64,000 nt of DNA from Leptobrachium leishanense (GCA_009667805.1 RXON01001631.1:59478-123477), one strand, 5' to 3'. Positions 12,930 through 26,820 are shown, counted from the stretch's first letter. Made by a program: numbers and translations. Notes: generated from the letters alone by a model not told the origin.

Positions 12930-14579
12930 GCACCCCACTTCAAGCGAACAAGTTAAATTTACAGCAAGGGGGACCACTTGATTATTTATTCTTGCGCCGC
13001 CGCCTGCAGGGGCCATGACACTTCGTCCCCTCTAAGGACGACGTCTGGGCGGCCAAAATGGTCTCAGGGGTATCAAGGTCTGCTCGGTGTATCACGATAC
13101 CTTGCAAACTGTAGGGTGTCATGGGGTTCATATCTGAGGTGCCATCGAGCACAGTGGGTTCGGAGTTGTCTGGATGTGTGGGGGTGCTGCTGGCAACGGG
13201 ATCTGGAGTAGGAGTATGTACTTGGGCTAATGCAACCTGTACCTGAGACTGTAGGGATTCGTGGTTCATATGTCCCGTATGGTATGGGTGAAGGTATTCA
13301 CCTGGGCTGTCATAGTGGTGATGGCAGAGACAAGTACCAGGACTTCACTAGATGGATCAGCGTTACCAGGAGTTGGCATTGCAGGTGCAGCGGTATCCGT
13401 CTCCACAAATGTTGCTTCAGTGACAGCAGTCTGGGCATGTGACGCCTCGGTAGTGGGATCTTCCATGGTGGGCATCTCTAGGTCCGCAGGCTCGACCTCC
13501 TGAGTAGCTGAGGGAGCGGGGTCCAGGGTGACAGCAGCGTTGACACCGGGTCCTGGAGAACTGTGACAGAGGTAAGTAGTGGGTACAGTTTGCATGTCGT
13601 TATGGGCTACCTGGTACTTTGGATCCTTGCTCCTGTTCATCCTTGAGGTCTAGAAGACAAGTGTTGGCTTCCAGATATTGGGGTTCAGGTCTCTCCGTCA
13701 ATATGTAGCCTGAAGCCGGGGTGCAGACAGCAGCGCCAATGTATGTGGTTCTCCATCGGGATAGTCCAGCAACAGGTCCAGCCTTCTGGCTGTGAGTGAT
13801 GGAGTCTCAATTTTTTCTAATCCAAAAGCCCTCATTGGTACAGAGGCAGCTGGGGTGCAGACAGCGACTCTAATGTACCTGGAATGTTGACCTGGTGGCC
13901 CTTAGGAGCGGCGTGCAGTCTCTCTGGGCCATTCGTTGTCTGAGTCCAAGGAACTCCAATCCTCAGAGGACCCAGACTCATGGTTGGCATGGGGAGTTCT
14001 GAGTGCTGCGATTGTTGTTTTTTTTTTTTTATGGTGGCCTGCAGCTTCCCAGACCTGTAGGGCCTCCCAGGTCCTTCCTACGAACAACCGTCCCATTTGA
14101 GGCAAATACACAGTGTGGGGATAGAGGGCCTGGTTCAGGAATTTTTGAAACACCAGCCATGATGTACTGGCTAGGAGTGGTGGGTGTCTTCTGAAAAGAG
14201 GAGGCAGCAGCAATCTCCATGGGGATTTCAGGGTCATATTCTGGAGGTAGAGTGGACTTGAACTCCATGGTTTCAGCAGTATTGGGGTCTTCATGGTCTG
14301 TGACCTCAGGATCTGTTTCCAGCGACACCATCCTATTTGGCTGGCACCTTTTGGAGCTTATTAGAGCAGGCCTCCATAGACTTTTTAAACACAGTCTTTG
14401 TTTTATCAGGCGTGGGTTTTCTGGACAAGGGCTTGGTAGGAACCGTTTCTCTTTTTGGCCTGGTGGGTGCAGATTTGACAGGCACTGCCTTCTTGAACTT
14501 GGTGGGCAGTGCTTCACTAGGCATTGGGGACACAGACTTGGTAGACAAGGGTTCTCTGGCCTTGACAGTCTTTTTTGGG

Positions 14580-14816
14580 TTAACAGGTGCAGTCTTGGTA
14601 GTAGCACCAGTTTGCGCTGGGGATTGCAGGATTTCTTTTGCAACTCCAGGGAAAAGTGCTGGACAGCTTGGGTGGGCGCACCAAACAGTCTGAGATGGAA
14701 TGGGACGATCCCCCACAGTAGAAGCAGAGTTTCTGGGACCGTCTCCTAGCAATTTCTTCAGACGTTAGGGGTCCTCTACCCACTTTCTTTGGAGTGCACA
14801 CCTTAGGAGGTGCCAT
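14580..14816 (-). pseudogene. Gag-like zinc-knuckle fragment
   Basis: The minus-strand frame starts MAPPKVCTPKKVGRG and reaches a CX2CX4HX4C zinc knuckle (CFYCGGSSHSISDC) at about residues 31-44, as in LTR-retrotransposon Gag. Downstream the frame shifts into a Lys/Pro-rich stretch (14333-14752 frame) and further broken frames to 12982. It begins about 125 bp inside the right LTR, so the N-terminal capsid part is missing. It is a decayed or internally deleted gag. Confidence 0.55.
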
Positions 14817-14940
14817 TTAAACCCTGCAGCATGCTTGCAAATAAGGAGTCCAAATGTTGCAGGATGCCTTGAATTGCCTTTTCTGAGGTACTCAACCATT
14901 TGGATCACCGCGGACTCCCTATGTGAAGGCTTCAACGTTC

Positions 14941-16657
14941 TGTCAGGCTGGGAGTGCAGCGGTTGGTAAAGTGAGCCCATGATGCAGTGATTGTAGGAGT
15001 CACGTAGGTTACAGGGCACAGAAGGTTTATTAAAGAACTAGCTTTTGCCCGCGGCTTCGCTCGCGTGAATTTTGGGATTTGTTAAAATTGTTTTTTAAAA
15101 GAAACTTTTTTTTTTGTAGATTTTCCCCCCACTTGGGATTTTTGGAAAATTGTGAAACACCTGTTTATTTTCAAAAGATTGTAATTACCAAACTTCACAG
15201 TTCACACCTGTAACATATTGGTTTTTGAAATATAGATATACTGATAAAAGTATTCAAACCCCTTTCCCTCGACCCCCCCCCCCCCCACTTATTTGGATTT
15301 GTGGAAAATGGCAAAACACATGTTTGGTTTTTTTTTCACGAAGATTGTAAATACCAAATTTCATACCTGTAACATCTTTGGTTTTTGGAAATATAGGTAT
15401 ACTGATAAAAGTATTCAACCCCCCCTTTTTTCCCCCTCCCACTGGATTTTTGGAAAATGGTAAAATAGGTGATTTTTGTTTCTCAAGACGAATCTAAATA
15501 CCAATTTTCACATATGTAACATCTTCTGTTTTTGAGCTATAGGTATCCTGATTAAAAGTATTCAGCCCCCCCATTTTTTCACCCCCCCACTTTGGATTTT
15601 GTGAAAATTGGTAAAAAACAGGTTTGGTTTTTTTCACGAAGATTGGAAATACCAAATTTCCCACCCGTAACATCTTCGGTTTTTGAAATATAGGTATACT
15701 GATAAAAGTATTCAACCCCCCCTTTTGGCCCCCCCAAGGAATCTTCTGAACATGGTAAAATGCGTGTATTTTTCAAGACGAACCTAAATACCAATTTTCA
15801 GGACTGTAACATCTTCTGTTTTGGAGATACAGGTATCCCGTTTACAATATTTAAAATATTCAACCCCCTTTTTACACCCCCCCCCCTCCAACTTGGATTT
15901 TTGAAAAACGGTAAAATACGTGTTTTTTTATTTTTCAAAACGAATCTAAATACCGATTTTCACGTCTGTAACATCTTCTGATTTGGGAGCTTTAGGTATC
16001 CTGTTTAAAATATTCAACCCCCTTTTTCACCCCCTTAGGGGCGGAGTTTCCAAAAGTCCTTGCTTAGTGGGTGCCCACATCATAAAAACAGAGCACCTTC
16101 AAAATTTCACGTTCCTAGGTTAAACGGTTTCAGCTGGGCGTTGATGAGTCAGTCAGTCAGGACTTTCGCGTATATATATATATATATATATAACAAAACA
16201 AATAGCAAACTGATGAGAGTCAATATCAGGCAGGCAACAGACTGTATGCTGCTTCAAGGGTTTGCTTGAAAGCAGGGGTCCACTTGAGAGAGCGGCGGTA
16301 CCCTGGACAGCGAGGATGCTTGAGAGCGGGGGTATCTTTGATAGCAGGGTTCCCCTGGACTGGATCACTGGAGGGATTCAGGTTCAGTAGCAGGGAGCTT
16401 CAGGAACAGGACTGGTTGTTTGCACTTCCAGAAACATTAACGTTGAAGCCCTGATGGAAGGGTGGGTCCTCTTTTAAGCAGGCTTCATTAGGCGGAAGAG
16501 AGTACACCTGAAGGCACCAATGCCGGAGCTGAACAGCCAGATAGAGGATCCTGTAATCTGAATACAGCATAAGCAGATGAATAACAAACAGGTACAGGGA
16601 AGAAAGGGGCTGCCAGGGGTTTTAGGTGCGGGCACGAGCTTAGACTGATTCCTGACA
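14941..16657 (-). repeat. Right LTR copy, split by an insertion
   Basis: LTR sequence 14941-15037 resumes at about 16191 and ends ttcctgaca at 16657. The interruption is the monomer-array repeat described separately. Confidence 0.75.
15038..16190. mobile_element. Inserted repeat with six tandem ~150-bp monomers and (TA)n tail
   Basis: The element starts ctagcttttgcccgcggctt and ends with a cagtcagtcaggactttcgc stretch and a (TA)n run at about 16170-16191. In between, tattcaa anchors recur at 15251, 15412, 15559 (tattcag), 15709, 15857 and 16011, a period of 147-161 bp. Each unit contains a taacatctt-c/tggttttt-gaaatataggta block, a C-run and a ggattttt-gaaaatggtaaaa block. No reverse transcriptase is encoded and the class is not determined. 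The target was the LTR at its tttattaaagaa site. Confidence 0.75.
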
Positions 16658-17075
16658 AGTAAACTCCAGTGGGGGGATCTACAAACTCAGCTGTAATTTT
16701 GTGAATGACTGACCAAAATGGTTGAATCAAAGGGAAACTCCACCAAATATGCACCATTGAACCAATGTCATTGTGGCACCACCAGCAATCTGGTGACACC
16801 AGAGGGAACATCTGGTGGAGGTGCGTTGGCACACTGTACCACAATGTCAGGATTTTATATGCTGTTTCCTGGACTCTACTGGCAACAGAGCAGTGATGAG
16901 TGGAGTCCAGAATTTTCCCCCATTCAGACCTTTATTATACGTTTTCTATACGCCTGCTGTAAACGGGCATATATTGTGTTACAGCTGCTCAACCATTAAT
17001 TTCATCATTCTCTCCTGCCATGTGATGTTGTGATTTATTCATGTCTAAAGCTACAAAGACACATTTTTGTATGTA
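16658..17075 (-). pseudogene. L1-type ORF2 C-terminal fragment, right piece
   Basis: The minus-strand frame reads MWYSVPTHLHQMFP, then CWWCHNDIGSMVHIWWSFP and FWSVIHKI. This matches the cysteine-rich C-terminal region of L1/Tx1 ORF2 (pattern CWRC...H.WW.CP...FW). It joins conceptually to 12335-11680 across the inserted LTR element. It is 5'-truncated. Confidence 0.75.
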
Positions 17076-17112
17076 TTCATTGAGTGCCCTGTTCATTCTG
17101 GGATTCCTCTAG

Positions 17113-17246
17113 GTATGATTGACACCCCTGGATCGCAGGATAACAGCAGCCTTCGCTCGTTAATCGAGAAGCCGCCCATCTGCGGGAACTCCTTCACCCC
17201 TCTGACTGGAGCATTGCTGACTGGATTCCGACTGCATGCTGGACCA
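17113..17246 (+). CDS. med19: MED19 coding exon
   Basis: Acceptor ctctag and donor gtgagt bound the exon. It encodes MIDTPGSQDNSSLRSLIEK followed by PPI and TGALLTGFRLHAGP, against human MIDLPGSHDNSSLRSLIEK and GFRLHTGP. The first two bases complete Gly split from the preceding exon; the exon ends in phase 0. Confidence 0.96.
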
Positions 17247-17402
17247 GTGAGTCTAACTTGCTGCCTTGTAGAGAGATTTGCTTAATTTGAGGCATAAAGG
17301 GAAACGGTACAGGGCATCCTTTGGCGTTGCAGCAGGTACCTCTCTTCTCACCCATGACACGTTACTGTTTAATAGTGGTGCAGTAGTGTTGTCATTCTGT
17401 TT

Positions 17403-17584
17403 CAGGATTATTCAGAGAGTGGTGCAACTCAGGAGAATGACTGGAGAAGTGTTGATTCTAGGTCAAAATATCCAAACCAGAAAAGTTCTCCCATTTATCT
17501 CACTTTCCAAATCGACTATTTGGTCTAGATTGTTCTCTTCTCCTGCCAATTCTCTTGGTTTTCACCTCTCTCTGAATAACCCTG
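17403..17584. mobile_element. Short MITE, GGTTATTCA-end family
   Basis: Ends caggattattcagagag and ctctctgaataaccctg are inverted. Internal blocks aactcaggagaatgactg and ctaggtcaaaata also occur inverted in the MITE at 27060-27209. The flanks share ttt. Confidence 0.7.
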
Positions 17585-18204
17585 TTTGTGTTCACTGTAC
17601 TTACACTTTTATTGACAAGGGATGTACTGGTATGTTTTTGGTTGCATTTACGACATGCTGCGTACCGGTATGTCCTGATCATGGAAGCTGCCCATTGTGT
17701 GATCTCTGTGCAGGGGGGGAGTAGTATTTATCTGGACCCAAGATGCTGTGAGAATGAATCACACCTGTGTTGGGACACAGCAAAAATATAAGCAATACTA
17801 AAAGCTCACCTTTTTTTTTCTTTTCGTGTCTGCAGGCAGAGGCACTAAACAGTGTCTCCAAAGTGCCCCTAAAGTCCTCAAAATGCCACCGTATGTCCAC
17901 ATTGTCCCAATAAGCAATATAGTGTTTGGTTTTTTGTTTTGCATCAGATCAAAATCTAGTAAAGTGATCAGCTGCAGGGTTTTTTTTTTTTTTTTTTTTT
18001 TTTTTAGTCCTAATGGGTTAATTTTCTGTTGCACTTTTTATGACAAAAAAAAGAATCTTTTTACCCTAAGGGGTTAATTTTTTTCCCTTTCTCTATACAC
18101 TGTAGTTTCATTCTCTTAGTGCACATTATTTAGGGGATTTGAGCGTAGGATTAGGGGTTAGTAACATAAATAGGATATTAAAAATCTCTTTCTTTCAACT
18201 CTTT
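17585..18204 (+). other. MED19 intron, no gene
   Basis: Intron sequence with a long T-run (17981-18005). No frame or repeat is recognised. Confidence 0.5.
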
Positions 18205-20089
18205 GGGCCCTATTACAATCTTCACGCAAAAACGCTCGCGCAGCGCGTGAATTTGTGCACGAAGCTTCAAACGTTAACGCTCAAAAGTCAACGCTGGTAT
18301 TACAATCCTTGCGCATTTTTTCATCCATCACAAAAATAACACGCGTAAAACGGACGCGCAGAAACGCAGTAACGTTGCACGCAGAAATCCGTGTGCGGTC
18401 TGTTTTTTTCTTTTTTTACACACGATTCAGCCAATCAGAATTAAGAACCACAATTGTCTCACGTTCAGTTTTTGCGCCTGCCAAAGTCAATCTGCGCATA
18501 TATACTGCATAAAAAAAAAACAACACACGCAACTTCTCAAATTTATTGGTTTGGTATGGGTAGAATGTGTAACTATACTTTGCTGTTTGTTTGTTTTTTT
18601 GGGGCTGGTTTATTTGGTTTCAGCCAGGTTGATAGAATTTGCCATTAACACCAGCTTTCAGGAGTTGCTAAAATTATGCGCGCAAAGCCTGTGCGTTACA
18701 AACTACGCATAGATAGATTATAATACCATCCGCATACCAGCCATTGTGCTGCCTGGAGCGAAGGATGAATTGCTGCCCCCCCCCCACCCCCAAAAAACAT
18801 GGTGTGTATGAGCATATCACAGAGTGCCACATATCACGGCCCACTGTCCCACACATCCACATACCGTCACACACACACACACACACACACTTACATACTT
18901 CCACAGTCACACACATGCAGTCACACACACATAACACAGCCGGTAACGGGGAGACGCAGAGGATTAATGACTCCGGAGGGCACATTGTTACTGTCAATTT
19001 ATATTTCACAGGGTGTTCCTTTAAATAGGAAGCGCCTCACCGAAGGTATGAAAGAAATTAGGAAAATGCTAGTTTTTTCACCATGTTTTAATAATTCAGG
19101 GAATACTGGGGGGGGGGGCATAAAGCGGCATTAAAATATGCGGCGTCCCAGTCATTTCTGTAATTTCCCCCATCAAACCCTGGCAGCTCCATACTAAACC
19201 CCCCCCCCCCCTCTGTTTAGAAAGGTAAACATTAGATTTATTTTAGCTAAGTCACCCAGGCCAGTGAAAAGCAGATCCCCCAGCTACTAACAGCTCCCAT
19301 CATGCTGTGCATGTCTTCAATCGGCAGCTCCCTCAGGACTCTGGGACAGGGTGTCTGTCCAGGCCTTCCCTCAACCAGGACAGAGGAGCTGGCAGTGCTT
19401 TAAGGGAGTAGCAACATGTCCCTGTGAGGAGGGATGGGCAGGAGGGGAACCTCCATAACACACCCGGGGGGGCACAGAGTCTCCTGTATGAAATCAAGCC
19501 AGGCCTACCTCCTCAGCAGCCTCATGGTTCCCAGGGATTCATTTAAAGGCACGCACTTGCCTCCTCCATCAGAGCCCTGCCGCGCGTGTCACATGACATG
19601 CTCTAAACACCGCGTTCCGTCTCACAGGCGCACTGCGCTGCAGGAGAGACCACAGCCAGGCTTCATCACTAGTAAAACTTAAGCTGATGGCCATGCCTGA
19701 TGAAAGGGGTGGGCGCCGGCCCGCTGAAAGGGGCAGTCACGTGCTGGAGGGGCAGGCACGGCTTGGTTTTCAGCGGAACACTGTCCTGCAGCTGTGTCCG
19801 GGCTGGTGGCCTTTGAAAGAGCAGCAAAATGCTGCCCCTAACAAAGTGCTGCCTGGAGCGACTGCTCCACCCCGCTCCATGGACGGGCCGGCCCTGGTAC
19901 CAGCGCACAAATGCATTTGCGCTCACAATGTTAAGTATAGGACGCGTGCAGTAAAGTACGCTCGTGCAGCGTTCGCGCATTGGTTGCGCCGACATTGTAA
20001 TACGTCGTTCAGCGCAAAGAGTTTTGCCACTCGCGTTAATGCGTTTTTGCGCACGCGTTAACGTTAGCGTCAAGAATGTAATGGGGCCC
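18205..20089. mobile_element. DNA transposon with GGGCCC ends (Harbinger-like), composite
   Basis: The left end gggccctattacaatcttca and right end (inverted) gggccccattacattcttga are homologous, with cgc-rich subterminal sequence (gcaaaaacgc repeats) on both sides. Flanking ttt fits a 3-bp target duplication. No transposase is seen. A second insertion lies inside, flanked by the repeated tgctgcctggagcga at about 18749 and 19851. A (CA)n microsatellite is at about 18870-18890. Confidence 0.55.
18868..18928. repeat. CA-rich microsatellite
   Basis: A perfect (CA)n run occupies about 18870-18890, followed by imperfect CA-rich sequence. Confidence 0.9.
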
Positions 20090-20097
20090 TTTATTTT

Positions 20098-21347
20098 TAG
20101 ACTTTTAGCACAGTCCAAAAAAAGCCATAAGTGAAAAGCGGCCACGCAGGGCCACAACAAGTCATCGAAAGACACATATAATGATAATAAAAAGAAACCA
20201 GTAACACAGGAAATAGAGGATGTCTACTGAAAAAAAGTTATAAAATCAAAAATAAATGGTGCAAGAGACTCAGCGGGCTCCCGAAAACGAAAGTGTCTAC
20301 TAGAGGCATCTCGACAAGCGGGGTGAACAACTCAGCCAGGGGGGACAGGAATTAGAAACAAACACAGCGTAGGTCAACGATGGGGGTCATCTCAGGATGG
20401 GTGGGCGCCGGGTCGTAAAGCAGCGTATCGGCAGGCCTCCTCAGCCCGTATCCAGCGGGAAAGCGGGGTAGTAGAGGTCCGCCTCAGACCTGCATTCGTC
20501 GCTGAAGGCACAGTAAATGACCAGCTTCCAGGTCACAACGAAATCCACAGCAGCCTCGTCCCAGGACCGCGGCCGGCACTGCGCAGGGATCTTCAGCCAC
20601 AGACCACGCTGCTAGTGCAGACCATACAAAAAGGACCACAAAAGGCGACTCAGTAGGGCACCCGTAGGCGGACCTCCTGTCACCACCTCGTGGCTCGAGA
20701 GTCTCCCCTGACCACAGAGAAGACAGGCATGGCGGTGGCTCCGGACCTCCCGGCCCAGCATCTAGCGGGTCAGCAGCACTTACCATCCGTCCGATAGGCA
20801 AGTCATCCCCTGCTTCATCACAGACATCAGCCGCCGCCACATGCCTTGTGTGAGCAGGCAGTCCTCCTCCCCCGACATCTCATCTAAACAGGCCTTGAGG
20901 GCTGCGACTATATCCTCCATGCCTCCAGCAGGGGGGTGGGTGTTCTAAGCGATGCCACTCCACCTGTGCCACCGACATCTTCTTCATGGGGACAGCAAGC
21001 GCAGCCAGAGGACAGGGGCCCTCCGTCCACACAGCCAGCAACTCCCAATCACCCAGCGGGAGCACTCAGCAGGGGGATACAGGAGTCTTGAGGGACGATT
21101 CGTCAGGAGTAAAGGGGTAGGCCGCAAAATGGCCGACGGCCTGATCGGGCCCGCCGGAGACGGGGCTCAAACTCAGCTGGGCTCTGGAGGAGGGAGCAGA
21201 TCAGGCTCCAGAGCGCATCTCCTGATGCCCGGCCATGCAGAGACTCCCAATAGGGTCGAAATCTAGGTAGAAAGTCCCCCTCACATCATTAGCACACAGA
21301 GCACCGTCAAAGCACATCTGCTCCCTTACACAGCTGGACACGCCACC
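20098..21347 (-). mobile_element. Retroposon copy B (same family as 548-7791)
   Basis: On the minus strand it starts ggtggcgtgtccagctgtg and ends with the ggccctgcgtggcc block plus a-rich aataaa tail beside the GGGCCC-end transposon. Frames near 20900-20825 translate to ALKACLDEM followed by GMWRRLMSVMK, the diverged form of the motif in copies A and C. There is no RT. A T-run of about 20 follows the 5' end on + at 21348-21366. Confidence 0.6.
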
Positions 21348-21366
21348 TTTTTTTTTTTTTTTTTTT

Positions 21367-22190
21367 ATGGTGCATTCTTTTGGTATCCTAAATTAATAAG
21401 TGACTCATTCTGTATCAATAAACATTTGTTTTAAGTCTGGGTACACCAAAAGGGGAAAAGAGAAATTATGGTGCAAAACTAGGAAAACATTAAAAAATGC
21501 TTGTCATTAATGCACAGTCAAAGGGGGAAAAACATTATTACGAGGTTACTCTCCCTTCTGGAATGAACAGGGCATTGTCATTTTATAAGGGTAGTAGTTT
21601 TTTAAGGGGATTGGGATAGTGTGCACTTATCCACCCTCCATCTTTAATCCTTTAGAGTAGGGGTCACCAACCTTGGTTCTCCAGATGTTTTGGAACTTCA
21701 TCTTCCATGATGTTCAGGCACTTATTAGATTGCTGACCAATGCTTCCAATGCAATAAGCGTCTGTTATCAAGGCCTCCCCGTTGCGTTGATGGGGCTGCA
21801 AAGCGCGATCCTCAGCGAGGTGGCCAGACGGGCGTCGAATGGAAGCAACGTCCACTCTCAAGGACGTTGCTTCCGCTCCCCAAAGACGCTCGTCTGACAC
21901 TAGCCATATCCGTTACTTAATATTGAACAGCCTTATTTGTTAGAAGTCCAAGAAGTCCGGTATACAAAAGTGTTTCTTGCTCTGGTGCTCCACCTGACTG
22001 CAGACAGCATATATAAATGGTGAAGATTCAGGCGCACACACAGAGGCTGTATTAATAATAGAAAATATTTATTGCATAGGATCAACGTTTCAGTCCCAAC
22101 CGGGCTTCTGCAGTAATAAACTTAATTAATTATAGCGTGGAGGCTTTTTATCTCACTTAAAGTCCTCCACCACAACCCTTGTAAGATATA
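21367..22190. other. Intron DNA with hAT-like and Penelope-like scraps
   Basis: The ggggtcaccaaccttggttc start at 21660 resembles the ends of vertebrate hAT MITEs, but the other end is not resolved. The stretch 21960-22190 resembles a Penelope/retrozyme tail with a degenerate hammerhead-like order on the minus strand (gaagccc..gggactgaaacg at 22090-22118). No gene is present. Confidence 0.4.
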
Positions 22191-23809
<1,619 letters not shown>

Positions 23810-23859
23810 TATATATATATACATATATATATTTTCTTATACGAATGATAGATCTGATA

Positions 23860-26414
23860 GAATTAGTGGGGGTTTTTTGCTGGTTTTTGTTGAGGGGGCT
23901 GAGCTGACAGGGGACGGGTACGGTCGCATTCTGCTGAGCTCTCTGACGTCCTGGCCTTTTTTGGCATCTAATTGCAACCCACCGACCCAGTTTGTGACTG
24001 TCCTGGTGCTTGGAGTGCCTCTGGGGGAATCGTTGGTGACCCGTTCTGCTCCTGTCTCCGGCCTGCTTACCGCGACAACCTCTGCGGCCTAGTTGGTGAC
24101 AGACCTTTTGGGGCCCTGCTGTGGAGTTGCTGAGTGCTCCACCGCGGCTCCCGGTTAGTATCTGCGGAATCCCCCAGTGGTGGTGGGGGCTGCGGGGAGT
24201 GGCGGCTGACATCCATTTCCCCATCCCTGAGGAATACAGGGCTGCCATAACAGGCCTAGACGACATCCTGGCTTGGCTCCTGACGAGGGTGAGCGGCCGC
24301 TTACACGTGGAGACGTGTATCGCCTCAGGGCGGCTCTGCCGAGCCGCGGACCCTCCTTCTGGTAATGTGCCTATAGAACCCCTACCCGGGGATGACGTGG
24401 TGGCCTCTCTGGCCGAGCTGGGTGAGGAGATGCAGAGCCCTGGGGATGTATTACAGCGGGCTGCATGTGGGGAACCGAGTGGAGTGCTCCGGCCGGCCTC
24501 TCTGCCTATGGAGGAGCTCCCTCTGTCAGGATAACTCTCCTACCTGCTGTCTATGTGCTGCCACTCCGTCCGGCGGTTGAGGGATCTGAGGCGCCCCCTG
24601 CTGACCTGAGCCAGACCCAGAAGTCGGAGCCACGTTCCCCCTGTGTTGCCTGCAGTGTTGCTGAGATCCGGCCCTGCCGGGATGACCCCTGCTGCTTTCC
24701 CTGCTATGCTGCGGGCTTTGCTTTGGCCCGGCGTGCAGCCCCCTGATTGTGGGGTTCTGATGTGGGACGGCTGCTGGAAGGTCCCGGTGGCTGTGATGAG
24801 TGGAGACCAGCCTGCTCTGCCTGCTGCTGAGGATCAGATACGAGGCCTGCCCGATGACTGGGGTACTGCCCCTGCTGAGATGGCCTCCTTGACTGGCCTG
24901 TTTTCTGCCCAATTATGCCTCCTGTTGGCTGCGCTGAGGGTCCGGGCTGTCCCCAACCTCCTGGACACCGGCTGATACACCCCTCCTTTATTGTGCTGAT
25001 AACCCCCCTCCCCCCCCCTTATTTGATTTCCTGCTTTGATGACTTTAGTTTTCTTTATTTTTACGTATTTAACTTTTTTTTTTTCCTTTTTCTCTCACTG
25101 CGGACTAATCATGTGGCATGGTCTCCACCCTGTATTCCCCTCTTGGGACGCTGACTTTGATATTCCCCATGTTTGTTGAAGGACTCTGTTACTGTTCTCT
25201 TTGATTATTGAGCATTTTTTTTTTTTTTGTTGTTTTTTGTCCGTCCCCCCCCCCCATTTTTGCTTATTCCCATGTTTTTATTCTTTACACGCCCCTTCCT
25301 GCTGCAGCCCCCCTCCCCCTTTTTTTTTTTTTTTTTTTTGGGAGTTTGGGGCTAACTCGGTGTGCCATTATGGCGGCCACCATGGCTCTGCCCGCCATAC
25401 CTGGCCCTCGAATGCCCTGGCCTTGTGACCTACACACTTCCATGACCCTCCTACGGTCCCTTGGACCTCTAGAAGTGGCTAGGAAGGTCACACATTGGGC
25501 CTTTGACAACTTTTAGGGGTTATTATTTCAGAGGATCTAAGGGTAAGTAGTCAATGTAATAGAGCAGCAGGAAATGCTAGCAGAATGCTTGGTTGTGTAG
25601 GGAGTGGTATTAGCAGTAGGAAAAGGGAAGTGCTCATGCCACTGTACAGAGCACTGGTGAGACCTCACTTGGAGTACTGTGTGCAGTACTGGAGACCGTA
25701 TCTCCAGAAGGATATAGACATCTTAGAGAGAGTTCAGAGAAGGGCTACTAAAATGGTGTACGGCTTGAAGGAGAAATGTTACCAGGAAAGGCTTAATGAT
25801 CTTAACATGTACAGTTTGGAAAAAAGACGAGACAGAGGAGATATGATAGAAACATTTAAATACGTAAAGGGAAATCCACAAGGTAGAGGAAGGGAGTATA
25901 TTTAAAAGGAAACAAAGTAGCAAAACAAGAGGACATAGTCTTAGATTAGAGGGGCAAAGGTTTAAAAGTAACATCAGGAAGCATTATTTTACTGAGAGGT
26001 GGTGGATACATGGTACAGCCTTCCAGTTGAAGTGGTAGAGGCCAAAACAGTAATTGAATTTAAGCAGGCATGGGATAGGCATAAGGCTATCCTAAACAAA
26101 AGATAAATCCAGGTAAAGTATCCATGTAATTGGGCAGACTAGATGGGCCGAAAGGTTCTTATCTGCCGACATTTTTCTATGTTTCTATGTTTTCCACCAT
26201 TCCCCCCTCCTTTTTTTGGGGGGAGGGGTCCTGGAGCACTTTTTGGTATGTTTTCCCCCTCCCCACCTTCCTATTTTGGATATCCCCTGCCACACTCTAT
26301 GTGGAGATGTGTTTACGGTGTTTATGCCTTTTGAGACATGGCCCTTTGTGGCTGTTATGCTGTCCTGTCTGTTTCCTGATGACATTCTTTAATAATAAAA
26401 ATTGTCAATTGTAG
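23860..26414 (+). mobile_element. Retroposon copy on + strand, interrupted by CR1
   Basis: GC-rich broken frames (24121-24534 and 24643-24975) contain an acidic TGLDDILAWLL stretch that may correspond to the AGLEACL block of the minus-strand copies. The 3' part (26196-26414) ends with acatggccctttgtggctg, aataataaaaattg and an A-run, the plus-strand form of the family tail. CR1 sequence at 25515-26195 is inserted. The 5' end is not sharply defined. Confidence 0.45.
25515..26195 (+). pseudogene. CR1 LINE, 3' end with ORF2 C-terminus
   Basis: Frame 25585-25905 reads LMPLYRALVRPHLEYCVQYW and ILERVQRRATKMVYGL, the typical CR1 region after the RT. It shifts and continues as the PVEVVEAKTVIEFKQAWDRH end. 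The 3' tail ends in ttctatgtttctatgttt repeats, the CR1 3' microsatellite. It is 5'-truncated. Confidence 0.85.
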
Positions 26415-26732
26415 AAAAAAAAAGAATTAAAGTCTTTAATACTTTTTTTTAATTAAAAGAAAAAAAATTGGTTGTGTGCCTTGATAATTTTAGCACTTTC
26501 TCTGTTGATCCACTTGTTCTCTCTCACTGGTTTATTACATTTTAATCTGCTTCCTTCTAGCACTGTAGTATAAGTATTTTGGAAGGCCGCTGACATTACG
26601 AATTTACAACTAACTCTGATCTACCGCTTCTTTAACTTTGGGAAGTTTTGATTCCACTTTATTTCTTCTTATTTTCCATGTTTGATTGTATATTATGTAG
26701 CGGTTTAATTTCCCTCCCTTCCTGTCTCTCAG
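26415..26732 (+). other. MED19 intron end
   Basis: AT-rich intron sequence. A pyrimidine-rich tract (tttccctcccttcctgtctctcag) leads into the next exon. Confidence 0.6.
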
Positions 26733-26820
26733 CTCCCAGAGCAATGTCGCCTGATGCACATACAGCCCCCTAAGAAGAAGCATAGGAAACACAAAAGAAA
26801 CCCGGAACCAGCTCCACCAG
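26733..26820 (+). CDS. med19: MED19 coding exon
   Basis: It encodes LPEQCRLMHIQPPKKKHRK, then the basic tract ending PEPAPP. The LPEQCRLMHIQPPKKK stretch is identical to human MED19. The acceptor is ctctcag; the donor gttgga is weak. The last base is the first of a split Glu codon. Confidence 0.96.

Larger units (their letters stand above)
12371..16657 (-). mobile_element. Non-autonomous LTR retrotransposon
   Basis: The right copy of the LTR starts tgtcaggctgggagtgcagc at 14941 and ends ttcctgaca at 16657, split by an inserted repeat (15038-16190). The left copy spans about 12371-12929 and ends with the same ttcctgaca. TGTCAGG...CCTGACA are matching inverted ends. The roughly 2-kb interior contains only a gag-like zinc-knuckle fragment and low-complexity, Pro/Thr/Ala-rich frames on the minus strand; no protease, RT or integrase is visible. 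The left LTR lacks its first few bases and abuts a short L2/SINE-like tail (12330-12370). The element interrupts an L1 3' end. Confidence 0.65.

Noticed and set aside
15100..16035. Regularly spaced repeats resembling a CRISPR array
   Set aside because: Vertebrate DNA; the whole unit repeats without unique spacers, so it is a tandem monomer array.
18674..19134. Overlapping frames on both strands around the CA repeat
   Set aside because: Cys/Val and His/Thr repeats are translations of the microsatellite.
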